Assembly: GCA_037367405.1 (NCBI GenBank)
Contig: JAZKJV010010133.1
Location: forward strand, 372,001-436,000
Direction of reading: 5' to 3'
Length of the DNA stretch: 64,000 nucleotides
Source: Ottelia alismoides
Taxonomy: Eukaryota > Streptophyta > Magnoliopsida > Alismatales > Hydrocharitaceae
Position numbers and translations under genes: made by a program. Of the stretch, positions 36,646 through 49,401 are shown piece after piece. Position 1 is the first letter of the stretch. Each line of letters starts with the position of its first letter. The notes below the pieces were generated by a model. That model saw only the letters and a list, made by a program, of their open reading frames with translations, had not been told where the DNA came from and searched no databases.

Positions 36646-39600
36646 TGATAACATGAGTTGGGAACCTAATAACCACCGTCTCAAAAAGGTCGTATAGTTT
36701 TACAAGGTGAAACCGCAGTCGATGCAATGACCACTCGAGAGATCATGATTGATAAACATCTAACCCATGATATAATAATGGCAGTGAAAAGCATAATAAG
36801 AGTTAAAATTAAATTTTTTTTCTCCACAAAATTAACTGTATAACAAGTAAGCGTGTAGAGGTCGAACCACAAAGAGCAAAATTGGTATCCTACGATTATT
36901 GCTAATACAAGTATATTATGTACAAATATGTCCTTTGTACATATATATGTCTATATACACTTTCTTGTGTGGGTATATAATTTTGTTTATATATATATTT
37001 GGATTTTTAATTTATATATATATTTGCTATTTTCAATTTTATATTTTTTGTATTTTTTTATATTTTTATATTTCTTTTCCTTTTTAAGGCATAATAGACT
37101 ATATAAGGCTATATATGCCATATAGAGTTATATAATTATAAATGCTAGTAAAATAAATAAAATATCAACATTAAATTGATTTTGAGTTTTACATATTTTT
37201 CTAATGTTTTTGTCACTTTTATGGAATCATAGCTAATTTTTATGTATTTTAAAGTAAAGAAACGATCCAAACCATGGATTAAAAAATAGTTCGAGATTGA
37301 AATGAATTTAAAAGTATCAAAATACATCCAAAATTCTTAAAATCAATTTTAATAGTAAAGTAATAATAAAAATAAAATTCAAAAATAGAAAAACATATTT
37401 TCGAAGTTTTTAATGATTTTTCATATTTTTATAAAGGATTTTGAAGCTTTTTGATTTTTATTCTTTTTCTTTTTCAAATTTTAGGGATTTTTCTAATTTT
37501 TCTAATTTTTTGCGTTTTTATTTTTTTGGTATTTTAAATACAATCATGGACAAAAACATTCATTTCATTTTTAATAAGTAATGAAAATGCAAAAATGCTA
37601 AAATAAAATTGAGTCGTTAGAATGCACATTAGTTGGCATCTAACCCTATTTTTGCACGATTTTTAGAGCTTGGTTGCAATTTTTAATAAATGAAATTCAA
37701 GCACCAAAAATACGTGTATTAGAAACGGCATTTTATAAATAAAATAAATAGTAAGGGCTCATCTGCAATTTTTCCAGAAATATATTCAACTGTAACGGAC
37801 TAAAATTAAATACAAAAACCCACGAGGATACTCCTGCAATTTTGCCACCTCAAGTGAGGTGACACGTGAGGTGACATGGAGTAGACCTAACATCAACATT
37901 AGATAAATGCAAGGGCCTAAGTGCAAAAAGTCCACATTTAATAACATGTGACCATTTATTTACATGGTTAATAAATAAATAAAAAATATGGCAGGGTAAA
38001 ATATGCAAATTAACCTTGATATGCACGGAGATAGACGGTGTGATGCTTCTAACTTATACACGTGGCGGCATGAAATGGCTCGATGATAATTGTCGATATG
38101 CAGTCATTATTTGATCTGATTTTCCATCGAACGCACGACCACGATTAAATCAGGGGCTCCACCCCAGATCGGATGGCACCTGCTCTTTTTGACGAGCAGG
38201 GAAGAACATCTTGCTTCCCTACCTTCGATCAATCCTATCTCCTCCCTCCCAATGTCATCATCGATGGTATTTCACTCCATGCCACTGGGAAGCTCGTCCA
38301 CACCTGGTGATGCCCACAAAGTGGCCCTAGACCTCGAGAAGAGGTCTGATGAGCTCAAGTTCAGCAAGGGCCTTTTAGAACCTCTCTGCGAGTTGATATA
38401 CGCCTAGAAGGGCTCCTTTACGTGCAGGACCTAAACAGGGGTAATGTATGGCTCGAAGCGAAGTGCCTCAACCAAAGGTGAAGCTGATATACACAAAATA
38501 TGAGGTCGGCGGAGAGGTTCTGGCGATCGGCAGAGTAAGACCCTCGTTTCACGGAATGGGGCTTAATCCAGTTGAATGTAGGGACGAATCAGATGGAGAA
38601 TGCTTAGGGAACGAGGATGGGATGTAAAGGTGGGTCGGAGATCACGCGGCTCACAGTTTGAACATGGTCGGAGCTCGAGAGCTCCACCGAAAAGATTATC
38701 CCTAATCTACGCTACTGAAGTGATTAAAAAAAGAAATAAAACACGGAAAATGAAACATACAAGCTACAACTAACTATTGATACAAAAGGAAGCAGCTCAT
38801 ACTTTAGTATTTCTCAAGGAGCAGAGGTGGCTGGAGGGCCGCTGTGGATCGCTCTGCCTCGCCCAAATGACATGCTCAAGGCTCGGGGGTGCTCCAACTA
38901 TCACCAGGAACATGCATGAACACTCTATGGGGGAATTCCAGGCTCGGTGAATGATCAAAATCGAGTAAGGAGGTGGAGTAGCTTATTTATAGACATGGCT
39001 AAGGATCCTTATTGATAGGGTCTTAGGGATGAATTGCGGGTATGCACAAGGGGTTTATGGTTATGGCATGGATTAGGGTCGATCAAAGGAGTGTTAGCGT
39101 GAAAAATAAGATCAAGATGAGTGATGGTGCATCTTTAAAAAGGGAGGAAAATGGGGGATAAGATGGGTTTGACTGGCCACAGAGGAACTAGGGGTAGTTG
39201 ACCGGAGGTCAACAACCCCGGGACTTTGATTAGTCTAGATCAGTCCACTACAGGACAAACTAGACTAGTTTATTAGAAAATATATAATTAAGTATATTAA
39301 ATGATTTTATTAATTTTTGATTACAAAATAGAAAATGTTTATTATTTTATGTTGTATTTTAATTTAATTTTTATTTATTTTTTGTGTTATTTATTATAAG
39401 TGAATTTTTTAAGAGTATGTTTATAGGTATATTCATCTTTGTTATGGCTATTTTATTTGTATGTTGTATTTTTATTTTATTTTTTTGTTTTCTTTTTATA
39501 TATTTTTAACTTATTTTTAAGTATATAAATATATTTTTTGTTATATTTTTATAATGTAATATATACTTAAATAAATAGGGGTATAAATTATGTAAGTGTA

Positions 39601-40560
39601 CTTAGTGCATATTCATCTATGCATTTTTTATAATATTTTATTTTATGAATTTTCATTTGTTTTATTTTATATTTATATTTTAAATAAGATATAAATAATA
39701 TTTAAATTCATATAAAAATATAAAAGAATAAATAATGAAAGAAGTAGTTTCACTTTTATTTATTTACATGTATCAGGAGAGGTATTTTACCTATATATTT
39801 ATATGGACTTATTTTTTGTGCTTTATTTGTGGTGTTAACTTTGTTCTAATATGTTTATAAGTTAAAAATAATATTTACAAAATTATAAACAATATATAAT
39901 CATAAAATAATAAATATTAAGTAAAATGAATATTTTATTTGATTATATAGTACAAAAGGGGTTCAAAACCTAACTTTTACATATTAACCCCCAAATGAAA
40001 CCACCTTCATTAAATAGCTTATTAAGAGTTATATACAATTAAAGGTGATTTCAATACATTTTCAATTTAGATATGGGTATGTGAAGTTTAGATCTTGGCT
40101 TTTTATTCTGTGTATAGAAAGTATACAGTATATTATTTTTACATGAAATCAATTTTGTATTTTTCTATACATTATTATCTACAACATCCATGCACAAAAT
40201 TTCTTTATTTGAGGTGTAAATAATAAAGAATAAAATATATTCAAAAAATGCTTTGTTCAATGAATAAAAGAATTGGGTTTTTATTGTATTCATGGCCCTT
40301 ATCTCCCCCTACTTTATTCCATGTCGACCAATTTAATTCTTGATTTGGTCTCGAGGATTAGGATCATAAAATACCCTTGGTAGTTATTTTTTTCTTTTAT
40401 TTTCTTTATTCTATAATTTATGCATAAAAAGTAGTATTATTTACACAATGGATGCATTAAATAATAAATGTTATTTTGTACAAATTAATGCTATTTACAT
40501 GTATTAGCTAGGTTTTAATGCCAAAATGATCGAATAAAGGTGATGAAATGGATATTCATC
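36646..40560 (-). repeat. Athila C 3' LTR, 3915 bp
   Basis: Reads TGATGAAT from 40560 on the minus strand. The first 21 bp form an imperfect palindrome like that of Athila D. AT-rich to about 39270, GC-rich with a TATA box to about 38010, then AT-rich to 36646. The left end is placed by aligning the GCAGTCG motif at 36715 with 55740 in D; the terminal TGATAA fits. Open frames such as 38189-38407 lie in the GC-rich stretch and resemble no known protein. Confidence 0.82.
38984..38991 (-). promoter_or_regulatory. LTR TATA box, Athila C
   Basis: TATAAATA on the minus strand within TCTATAAATAAGC, about 260 bp into the GC-rich block, the same relative place as TATAAAG in A. Confidence 0.6.
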
Positions 40561-40575
40561 ACCCCCTTATACTTG
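40561..40575 (-). other. Polypurine tract of Athila C
   Basis: On the minus strand GCAAGTATAAGGGGG ends directly at the LTR TG (40560). Its wording matches the 3' arms of the upstream hairpins. Confidence 0.8.
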
Positions 40576-41261
40576 CCTTTGCTAGTCCCAAGCAAACACT
40601 TATGCAATAAGTAGAGAAAATGAAAAGCAAAGAAAAGAAAAAGAAAGAAAGTGGATTAAGTTTAATTCTCAAACTTGTCTTCACAAAATCAAAGTTTCGA
40701 GCTTAAGTTGGACTATGGGAATTTTGGTGATGTCGGAACCATATTGGGAATCGGATTTGAAGCAAAACAGCCTTCGAGAATCCCAAAACTCTGCTCAAGT
40801 CTCCTCAATAACTAGGTCAGAATACTTCAACCCATACGCAAAACCTTATGACTATGAGTCTCACTTGTATAGTGTATGTGATGGTGGCTCTCCCCAACTG
40901 AAATGACAAAGAGACTGACTTCTCCAACATGACAACCCAATGATTCCCCAATCCAGCAACTCTTTCATGGAGGAGTGGGTATTCCCTTCTAAGTTCAAGA
41001 GACAACCATCTCAAGAGGAGGGCGTGAAGAGAAGAATGGACGGTAGCCAGTGTAGCTACCTATCTTAAGATGCATGACCTGTGTAGTCAAGCCATCCAAC
41101 TGCAGGTTCACAATGTATGACATTGAAGTTCAAGCTTGCTTATTGACTACACAAATATATACACTTCGGCAAGCATTTTTTTCAATCAGGCCAGTCCACT
41201 TTTTTGGAGTTTTTGCTTTTAGAAAAAACTATCAACAACATTTACATAAGGAGATTTTCCT

Positions 41262-41309
41262 CTTGAGCCAGTAGACTATCCCTCTTTTGAAGCATTATTG
41301 CAACCCACA
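41262..41309 (-). repeat. 48-bp strongly conserved Athila 3' block, copy in C
   Basis: Identical to the inverted copy at 7123-7170 and one base different from 46679-46726. About 0.7 kb before the PPT. Confidence 0.85.
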
Positions 41310-42545
41310 CTCTCTTGTCTTTAGATGTCTCTGCTACTGGACGGTTGGGGTGCACTTCTCTCCCTAGACGAGGACAAATATTTTTACTTGTGTGCCTCTC
41401 ATACTGGCAAATCCAATCCCCTCACCACTCCAATTGAGTTGAGCTGAGTGAATGATGCAAGTGTCCAAGTTAGGTCATTGTCAACAAGAGTCGTGAGTGT
41501 GCTCTGAAATACTCTACTCAGGCAGTCAGTACGACATTGAACAAATTCTTGTGATTCTCAAAGAATTAAGTCAACTAGACCTGAAGTACCTCAATTCCAG
41601 TTCCTATAAGGTTCCTGTGATTAGGTAGATTTAAGGTCCAACCATGCTCCAATCTTTGAATTTTACTTAGACTGATTCAATTATCTAACTCAATCCAAAA
41701 AATGTGAATGCTATGCAAATGATTTACAATGCAATGAAAAATATTTATGTGATGGAATTTTCAAACTTTTGAACATTTTATGGATTTATGAAAAAGGTTT
41801 TGCAAAATTTTTATGCAATTTTTCAAAAAAGATTTTTGCAAATACTTTTGGTATTTTTGGTTTTGCAAATGTTTTTTGGCTATTTGAAAATAAAAGATTT
41901 TGGATAAAACTAGGTACAACCATTTACATGGAGATGCATCTGATATTTCATGAGTTGGAATTTTATTATATTACAAGGGATATGTGATAATTTTTACATA
42001 TATTATAATAAAGAATTTTGTTGTGATGTATAAATTCCTGAAACTTTATTTGAAAATGATTTTGCAAACAATTTGAAAACTATAGTCCAACATAATTTTT
42101 ACAAATAATTTTTACAAACATTTGAAAATCAATTTGGAAATATTTTTCAAACAATATATATAGATTTTTCGAATACTTTTACCACCATTTACAAATAATT
42201 TTTCACAACATTTTTAATCACACAAAGAAAAAGAATTTTTACAAGCAAAACATTTTTACAAAGGTTGAAGACCTTTTTCAAAATATTTTTCAAACGTTTT
42301 TCAAAAGATTTTCCCAACAGATTTTCAAGCTCTTTTTTTATTTACAAAACATTCTTACCTGATTAATCATTATATATAAAATAGTTTAAGGAATAATGCA
42401 CATCTTTTTTATTAAGTGATTTAATCAGGTTTTATATGTTTGTATATGAATAGTAATTTAGCCATACTTATTTGAAAATACGAAAGTATGAGTTATGGTT
42501 AAAGTATATACAGATTATATACAAACTCCCTATACTTAGCTTGAG

Positions 42546-42550
42546 CTATG
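42546..42550 (+). repeat. Target-site duplication of Athila D, left copy (CTATG)
   Basis: CTATG before the LTR end at 42551 matches 59115-59119. Confidence 0.92.
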
Positions 42551-45500
42551 TGATGTCGCCTCTCGCTACCCTTGTTAATTCAGGCAAATTAATGTCCAAA
42601 TTATTTGTCAATGTTTGTTGCAGTCGGATAACGAAAGGGAATATCAAAAACCACTTTTACTTTAATTAAGTCAATTTCGAGTGGCAAATTTTTTTTACTA
42701 GGTGAAGTCCAAGGTCGAACTCAGGGAGGCATCTGTCTCCTTAGGTTGATTTTTAGCAAAGTCCAAGTGTGTGATTTTCGTGGAATATTTTTTTGGTCCT
42801 TTTTCTATTTTTTATGCGAGACACATGGAACAATCAAGCCAATTTAGAACTTAAATCAGAAATGTGTTCAAATAAAGTCCAAAAATTATAAAAATTGGCC
42901 AGATGGTGAAATATGGTGAAATTAAGCAGCCCTAATTTTTTTGGAATTTTCTGACACTAGATGAATTTACTATGAATTTAAAATGAATGCACGGTGATTT
43001 TTACTAATTTAATTTTAATAAATATCAAATCATAAAATTTTAGGGAAATAAAATTATCCTAGATAGACCTAATGATGAGGAATCTAAGAAAATTGTCAAA
43101 CCTTAATTTTAATGTGAAATGGACCTATTAAAAATAAACTAAGGAAATCACCAATTAATTTATTTAGGCCTTGAAATGCATGCAAATGAGATGAAATTTT
43201 TATGCAATGTTAAGTTAATTATCCTATAGCTACTGTGATTTTTTGGGAAATTTTTTCGAGTTACAGAGAATTAAACTATTAATTAAAAGGTCCAATTGGG
43301 CAAAATATCACATAAATAAACCAATTAATTAATTTAAAATTCTACTTATACCACAAAAATATGACAAGTGTCACAACAGATAAAGGACAAGTTACACTAC
43401 AACATGCAATTTTTGGAGTTTAAAAATGATGCAAGATGACACATAGATATGTGTGCAAAGACAAGGGTGTAACTGCAATACAGAGAATAAAAATTACATA
43501 AAAAATAAATATGCTGACAGGGACCTGAATGTAATTACCTATAATAAAGGGGGTGGAATGAAATTTCTCCATGGCCGCACGTGTTCCTCACGTGGGGGCG
43601 CTTCACAGGGACTGATCTGCAATTTCGGAAAGTTCTAGGGGATTTCGTGCAATTTACCCCGACGCACGTGCTACTCACGTGGGGCGCCTTAGGCTCGGGT
43701 GACGTCGGCGGCTCGGTACGAGGCTCGGGCACCCTGGAGGTTCGGCTGAGGCTCGGAGTAGCTTCGGGTGGTCCGAGCCTAGAGGTCGGGGAAGAGGCTC
43801 AGACCCGTCGACGTGGTTGTCTAGGAGCCACTGGATCTAGATGGATCCAACGGTGATGTGCTGCTCCGGTGATTGGACACGTGGCTCGCTCTTGTCCGTG
43901 GGATCACAGCTAATCCCACGGCTGTCTGCTGCTCCGGATGATGGGTGACGTGGATGGCTAGGGACCGTTCGATCAAGATATTCGAACGGTGGCTGGAGCT
44001 TCGTCCTTAACGGTCCTTCACCACCTGCGGAGGAGTTGACGGGGCTCCAGCGAAGGGGGCTTTCCTCTGCCCGATCCTCCTGGCGTCGTTGAAGCTCGAT
44101 GGTGACTCTGAAGTAGCTCGGAAGGTTCGCGGCGGTGCGGCGAAGGCTCAGGATGTCTTAGGAGCGGAGGAGGCGTGCTGGAGCTCACTGGCGATGAAGC
44201 TTGAATGTAGCTTCGATGAGCTTCCGACCAGTGAAGGATTAAGCACCTGCAAGGGGTTAGCGATAGCCGAAGCACGTGGGGCTATGTGTGGAGAGGCGGG
44301 AGGCGAACGACGAGGCCTATGGCGGCGCACGGGTGGTCCGACGATGGTGCTCCGCCCAAGTGGTGGAGCTGGAGTCGATGGAAGGTGGAATGCGTCGTCG
44401 AAGGGTGTGGAGTATGGCGCGAAGATCAGAGCTCTGTCGCGGAGCTCGGAGAGGTGAAAGTGAAGCGAGAGGATAAAGGTGGAAGGCAAATAAATAGGGA
44501 GAAATCAAAGGGAAAATTAAGACGAAGATCAAAGGAAGATGGAGGAGGTTACCTAGGGATTGGAGCTTGGTCTCGAGTTCCAGGTCGTCGCTCGAAGGGG
44601 TGGTAGGGCCCTGAGCTCAAGCAGCTTCGCGGAGGAGGGGCTGCAGCATGACGGTGGCGCCGTGGATCTCGCCGGAGAAGAAGGTTGTTTTCGCTCAAGG
44701 AGACTCTCAATTTCTGTCACCAATTGAAGGTTTCGAGCTCTAGGTTCCTCTCTGGGGTGGCAGATGGGCGTGAAGGTGGCTGGAGGGCGAGTGGAGTTCG
44801 AGGTCGTAGTGGAGCGAATTTCATGGGGAGTGAGGTGGCTGGCGTAGATGAGGGGAGAGTGGTGCAGGTCGTGGCGGTGTTGGCGGTCGGCGAGGGTAGC
44901 TGGAGTGGGCCGAGAATAGATAGGGGCAACCCCCTCGCGCAACGTTGAGAACATGGGAGAGAGGGGCGCCGGAGGTGGAAGACGAAGTCCTCACTGTTGG
45001 ATCTTGTGATCCAACGGTGGAGAAGAAGGCGGGATGGAGCGGGTAGGATTAGATCTGGGGCGCGTTATCTAAGGGTTGTAGGGAGACCACATGGTGCGTC
45101 GTGGGAGCAGCGTTGGCGAACGGTTGGGATCGAAGATGGCCATTTGATCAGGTGTTTGAGATTTGGTGTGGAGATAACGGCTGAGATGGGAGGCTTTTAA
45201 GGTGATCGGAAGGTGCAAGATGTGCCACGTGGAGGATTGTGGTGAAGGCGCTAATGGATGGCCCAGATCTGAGGCGGGATGTGATCGAACGGTAATGGAT
45301 AAAGGCGCACGTGGAGTGAGTTGGGCCATTGGATTCAAAGAGAAATCCAATGGCTGAGAGCAGGGGCGGCTAGGGCAAGGGGAGCGGGCTGCGTGGCGCA
45401 ACCATATGGCGCCACATGGCCAGCTATGATTGGCTGAGAAGAGAAATGAGTGTAGAGAGAGAAGGAGGCTGAATTTGGAAAAACTCAATCATGAAAGTTG

Positions 45501-46041
45501 TAGATCTCTATGAGATCTACAAGTTTCATGTTGACCAAAGACAGAGATGAGGTCAACTATGATACCAAAAATACAAATATACAAATATACACATATATAG
45601 TATACATAGAGGCCCATAAACCCAACTTTTTCCTATGAGCTCCAAATTGGATGAAATTAGTCTCATTTTAAAGATCTTTTAATGTTTAATAAACTGAAGG
45701 TGAGTAGACCTATTTTGGAGTTGGTACAAGGGAATTATGGGATTTTTATGAATCAGGGCTTCTAGGTCTTTATTGGATATTTTACAAAGGAGATCTTGGA
45801 CTTTCTTCCTCACATTATTAACTAAAGCTGTATATAATATAAGGGAGGTATTATTTTATAGGTGAATATTTTACAAGTGATCTTGGCTTCTTATTTAATG
45901 CAAAATATGATTGCTAAAATGCATATTTTATGAATGCATGTATGAATGCTATTTATGTAATATAAAGGGAAATATGCATATATTTACTCGGGAACAAGCT
46001 TCTATTTTCAACTTTTAGAGTGATGAGTCACAGATTCATCA
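42551..46041 (-). repeat. Athila D 3' LTR, 3491 bp
   Basis: Terminal TG at 42551 and CA at 46040-46041 on the plus strand, complete with the 21-bp terminal palindrome at 46021-46041. The GC-rich part (43550-45450) has open frames on both strands and no recognisable protein. A TATA-like TTAAAAG lies near 45192-45199 (minus). Compared with the 5' LTR it lacks about 45 bp at about 44795, including a TTTAAATA motif. Confidence 0.95.
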
Positions 46042-46053
46042 ACCCCCTATACA
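46042..46053 (-). other. Polypurine tract of Athila D
   Basis: On the minus strand TATGTATAGGGGGT leads straight into the LTR. It resembles the hairpin 3' arms at 47571-47813 (AAGTATAGG, one followed by GGGGG on the minus strand). Confidence 0.8.
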
Positions 46054-46678
46054 TAAACCTTGCTCGTCCCCGAGCAACTAAATGAAATGCAAGAGTGAAA
46101 TGATTTTGGGTTCCATACCAAGATCATGAGCAAAAGTTGAAAATGGAGGTTGACTCGACCTTTGGATTAATTGTGTGGCGGAACCTTATTGGGACCTGAA
46201 CTTAAGACCTAACAGACTTCAAGTCCACAAGTCTTCTATTCAAGACGCCTCAACAGTCAGGTCAGAACAAATCCTCAAACGCAAATTTCTGATGACTATG
46301 ATTCTTACTTGTACTGTGTAAGTGAAATGTAACTCTCCATATCAGAATTGACTCGGAACCAGCCTCCTCTAACAAGGTAACTCAATAACCCGGTCCAGTA
46401 ACTCTTTCCTCGAGGAGCAGGGTATTCCCATCTAAGTTCAAGAGTGCCCAGCTCAAGAGGAGGGGGTAGAGAAAAGAATGGATGGTAGCCAGTGTAGCTA
46501 CCTATCCCGGGATGCCTGACCAGTGTAGCCAAGTTATCCAAATGCATTTCTTTGCTAATATACAGACTCCGACAGGTATTTTATTTTCACTTGGACCTGT
46601 CTGATTTTTTTGGAGTTTTTTTTGGCATTTTTTTTCAAACTCATACAAGGTGCGGCATGTACATCAGGAGTTTTTCCT

Positions 46679-46726
46679 CTTGAGCCAGTAGACTATTCCT
46701 CTTTTGAAGCATTATTGCAACCCACA
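46679..46726 (-). repeat. 48-bp strongly conserved Athila 3' block, copy in D
   Basis: One base different (position 46697) from the copies at 41262-41309 and, inverted, 7123-7170. Confidence 0.85.
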
Positions 46727-47570
46727 TCGTCCCGTCCTTAGACGTCAACACTACCAGACTAGGTTGAGATGCACTACCCTCCCTAGAGGAGGACGGATGT
46801 TTCCACCTATGTGCTACTCCAAGCTAGAGGATTCTACCTCCTCACCACCTCATCAATGAAGAGCTACGTGCATTGTGCTTGTCCAAGTTAGGTCACTGTC
46901 TATAAGAATCATGCGTATGCACGAGATATTCTACTTAGACTAATCAAGATGACATGTGAACAAAGACTTGCAGACTCAAAGAATTAAGTCACTTGACCTG
47001 AGAAATCTTAACTCCAGTTCCTATAAGGTTCCTCTGAAATTAGGTGGATTAAGGTCAAATCAAGTCCATCCTCAATATCTACTCATAACTTGGTTCAAAA
47101 CCCACTAGCTTTTCACTTTGCATATGAATGATATGCAGATGAGATGCAGATGTCATGCTATGAAGATGAATGAAAATGCAAGACTCTTTTTCTTTTCTTT
47201 TTAGATGTAGAGATGATATGTAAGAGTAAATAAGAAGCATATTTTTTTTTATTTCCATTTTTTTCTTTTTTTCTTTTTTTTAAAGCTTTGGTATACCTCC
47301 TATGTTACAACAATTTACAAGAGTTTATAAGTGTTATACAATAAGTATACATTTTTTTCAATTTTTACCCACCCGTAATTATTGCAAAATATATACAAAA
47401 ATATGCGAAAGTACGAGCTATGGGTAAAGCATATATGTAATATATACACGCCCCCTATACTAAGCGTGTGTTATGTCCTCAGAGCACGAAAAGAGAGGAA
47501 AAAGACATAGCTTGTGCTAAGCGTAGGAGAGGTAAAGAGAAGAAAAAATGTATAGAAATCGACCGACACC

Positions 47571-47813
47571 CCTATACTTAGGCTCTGGCAGCCTAAGTGT
47601 AGAAGAAAGTCAAAAAGTGGGGCGGACGGGGTCAAGAAGAGAAGTCGATGAATATACAATGCGGGCATCGGTCCCCCCTATACTTAGGCTCAGGTCAGCC
47701 TAAGTATAGGATGGAAGTGAGTATGAGGACCAATGTGATCTGGAGAATGTATAGTGAACCGACTCAGGTGACTCATCCCCCCTATACTTAGGATCTGGTC
47801 ATCATAAGTATAG
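47571..47813 (-). repeat. Array of PPT-like hairpins after integrase (Athila D)
   Basis: Three hairpins start at 47571, 47677 and 47779, about 104 bp apart. The middle one (47677-47710) has perfect 14-bp arms, CCTATACTTAGGCT and complement, around the loop CAGGTC. The first and third have a few mismatches. A wider fourth pairing begins near 47464. On the minus strand each 3' arm ends in a G run like a PPT. Confidence 0.85.
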
Positions 47814-47949
47814 TCCAAGATAGTGATTCTATGAGGTGGGGATGGGTTACTAGAGTCGCGGGGGAGAAAGGATAGGATGAACAAGAACGATGATATATAC
47901 AAATGAGTAGGTCTGAATCTTTCAAGATGCTGCAGATGGCTGGAGCTCA

Positions 47950-49401
47950 CTACTGCATGGTCTCATACGCGGCTCGAGGTGTATCTGTTGAATCTGTCTC
48001 ACGCATGAAAACAATCTCCTCAACATGGACTAACTGCTCATTGGATTCGACGAAGTGCTTCAACAATTGTCCATTCACTAGGAATGTCGGTGCGTCATCT
48101 GCTAGATCTGAGATCTCGACACATCCACTATCATGCACCGTGTGGATGACAAATGGGCCTGACCACTTGTACTTCAACTTGCCTTGGAAGATTTTCAGCC
48201 TAGCATTGAATAACCATACCTTCTGTCCAGGAACAAAGGTCTTTCGTCTGATATATCTATCATGCCAACGCTTCACCTTTTCCTTGCACATCAAACTGTT
48301 GTCATATGCGCGGTTTCTGGTTACCACAAGCTCATTCAGATCCAATTCTCTCTGCTTTTGCCCAAGGTGTGTGTTCCAACTGACCTTCTTGATTGCCCAT
48401 TCTGATTTGTGCACTAACTCTGTGGGCAAATGGCACGGCTTTCCGAATACCATTCGGAATGGGGAGGTTCCTAACGGTGTCTTGTAAGCTGTCTTATACG
48501 CCCAGAGGACCTGATCCAATATCTGAGACCAGTCCTTCTTGTCCGGGCGGACAAGCTTTTGCAATATAGTTTTTACCTTCCGATTCGACACCTCAGCCAT
48601 ACCATTGGTCTGTGGGTGGTAAGGGCTAGCGACACGATGTTCGATGCCGTAGTCCTTCAGGAGTTTCTTCACCTCCTGATTCACAAAGTGGCTACCCCCG
48701 TCGGATATCATCATTTTGGGGATCCCGAACCTAGAGATTATGTGTTCTCTAATGAATTTACAGACAGTCCTGTTGTCTACAGCTTGGGTCGGAATAGACT
48801 CCACCCATCTGGATAGATAATCTACCGCAAGAAGGATATACTCAAATCCATGGCTGACAGAGAATGGGCCCATGAAATCGATGCCCCAGGCGTCGAAGAC
48901 ATCACAAATGATGACAGGCTGCATCGGCATCTCATCCTTGGAACCAACAGTTCCTCCCATTCTCTGACATACTGGGCACGACTTCGCGAAGGCGGTGGCA
49001 TCGCGAAACAGAGTCGGCCAGTAAAAGCCACACTGAAGTACCTTCCATGCGGTCCTCTTCCCGGAGTGGTGTCCTCCTGCCTCCAAGCTGTGGCATAAAG
49101 AAAGGACACTCTGGTATTCCTCCTAAGGAATACACCGTCTCCAGACACAATCCGGTCCTTCAAAGAAAAGGATCGGATCCTCCTAATGGTAATGTCTAGA
49201 GTCCGACTTCAGTCGGTCGATGTGGCTCTTCGGCCAATCTTCGGGAACCTTCTTGGAGACAAGATAGTTCACGATATTGGCGTACCATGGGAGTGAGTCG
49301 ACAACAAAAATCGACTCGTCAGGGAAGGAGTCTCGAATTGGTGAATCCTCGGAAGTATTAAGATCTTCGAGATGAGAGAGATGATCGGCTACTACGTTCT
49401 T
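47950..49401 (-). pseudogene. Athila D integrase, with three in-frame stops before the core
   Basis: Minus-strand frame continuing from RNase H. After a TAG at 49402-49404 the linker runs through HLSHLEDLN and the Athila hallmark LPWYANIVNYL. TAGs follow at 49183-49185 and 49123-49125. From 49086 down, 378 codons are open. The zinc-binding part includes the HSLEAGGHH histidines and CPVC (codons 37 and 40). The core has GIDF (Asp 70), ISDGG (Asp 129) and AEVSNR (Glu 165), giving 35 residues between the last two. Athila-type [18 protein letters not shown] follows. The C-terminal YKWSGPF motif is at codons 306-312 and the protein ends at 47950. The enzyme would insert the cDNA; catalytic residues are intact though the polyprotein is interrupted. 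Confidence 0.92.

Larger units (their letters stand above)
40576..42550 (-). other. Athila C 3' noncoding region, left of Athila D
   Basis: Collinear with A (6316-7878, inverted) and D (46054-47450, same orientation). It holds the 48-bp conserved block at 41262-41309, conserved phrases near 41600 (TTCCTATAAGGTTCCT) and TTTGCAAA-rich sequence at 41760-42330. It ends at CTATG, the left target duplication of Athila D, inside a hairpin starting CCCTATACTTAGC near 42528. No coding region seen. Confidence 0.78.
46054..47949 (-). other. Athila D 3' noncoding region
   Basis: Lies between integrase and PPT, where many Athila elements carry an env-like frame. None is present: the longest open stretches are under 90 codons and match nothing. 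It includes the 48-bp block at 46679-46726, conserved phrases near 47020, TTTTTCTTTT runs near 47240-47280 and the hairpin array at 47571-47813. Confidence 0.8.

Noticed and set aside
36899..37125. Hydrophobic Tyr/Ile/Phe-rich open frames resembling membrane proteins
   Set aside because: Produced by AT-rich repeats (TATATAT and TTTTTAT) in the LTR of Athila C. Similar frames at 2838-3074 and 29806-30021 arise from equivalent AT-rich sequence.
43535..45488. Arg/Ser/Gly-rich open frames of 80-140 codons on both strands
   Set aside because: The same frames recur at 56648-58638 because both are LTRs of one element. GC-rich DNA has few stops; the paired strands argue against coding.
46054..47949. 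Possible env-like gene between integrase and the 3' LTR of Athila D
   Set aside because: No frame above about 90 codons, no signal peptide or membrane segment, and copies A and C have none either.
47903..48487. 194-codon plus-strand open frame
   Set aside because: It is antisense to the integrase C-terminal half of Athila D, whose frame is well supported.
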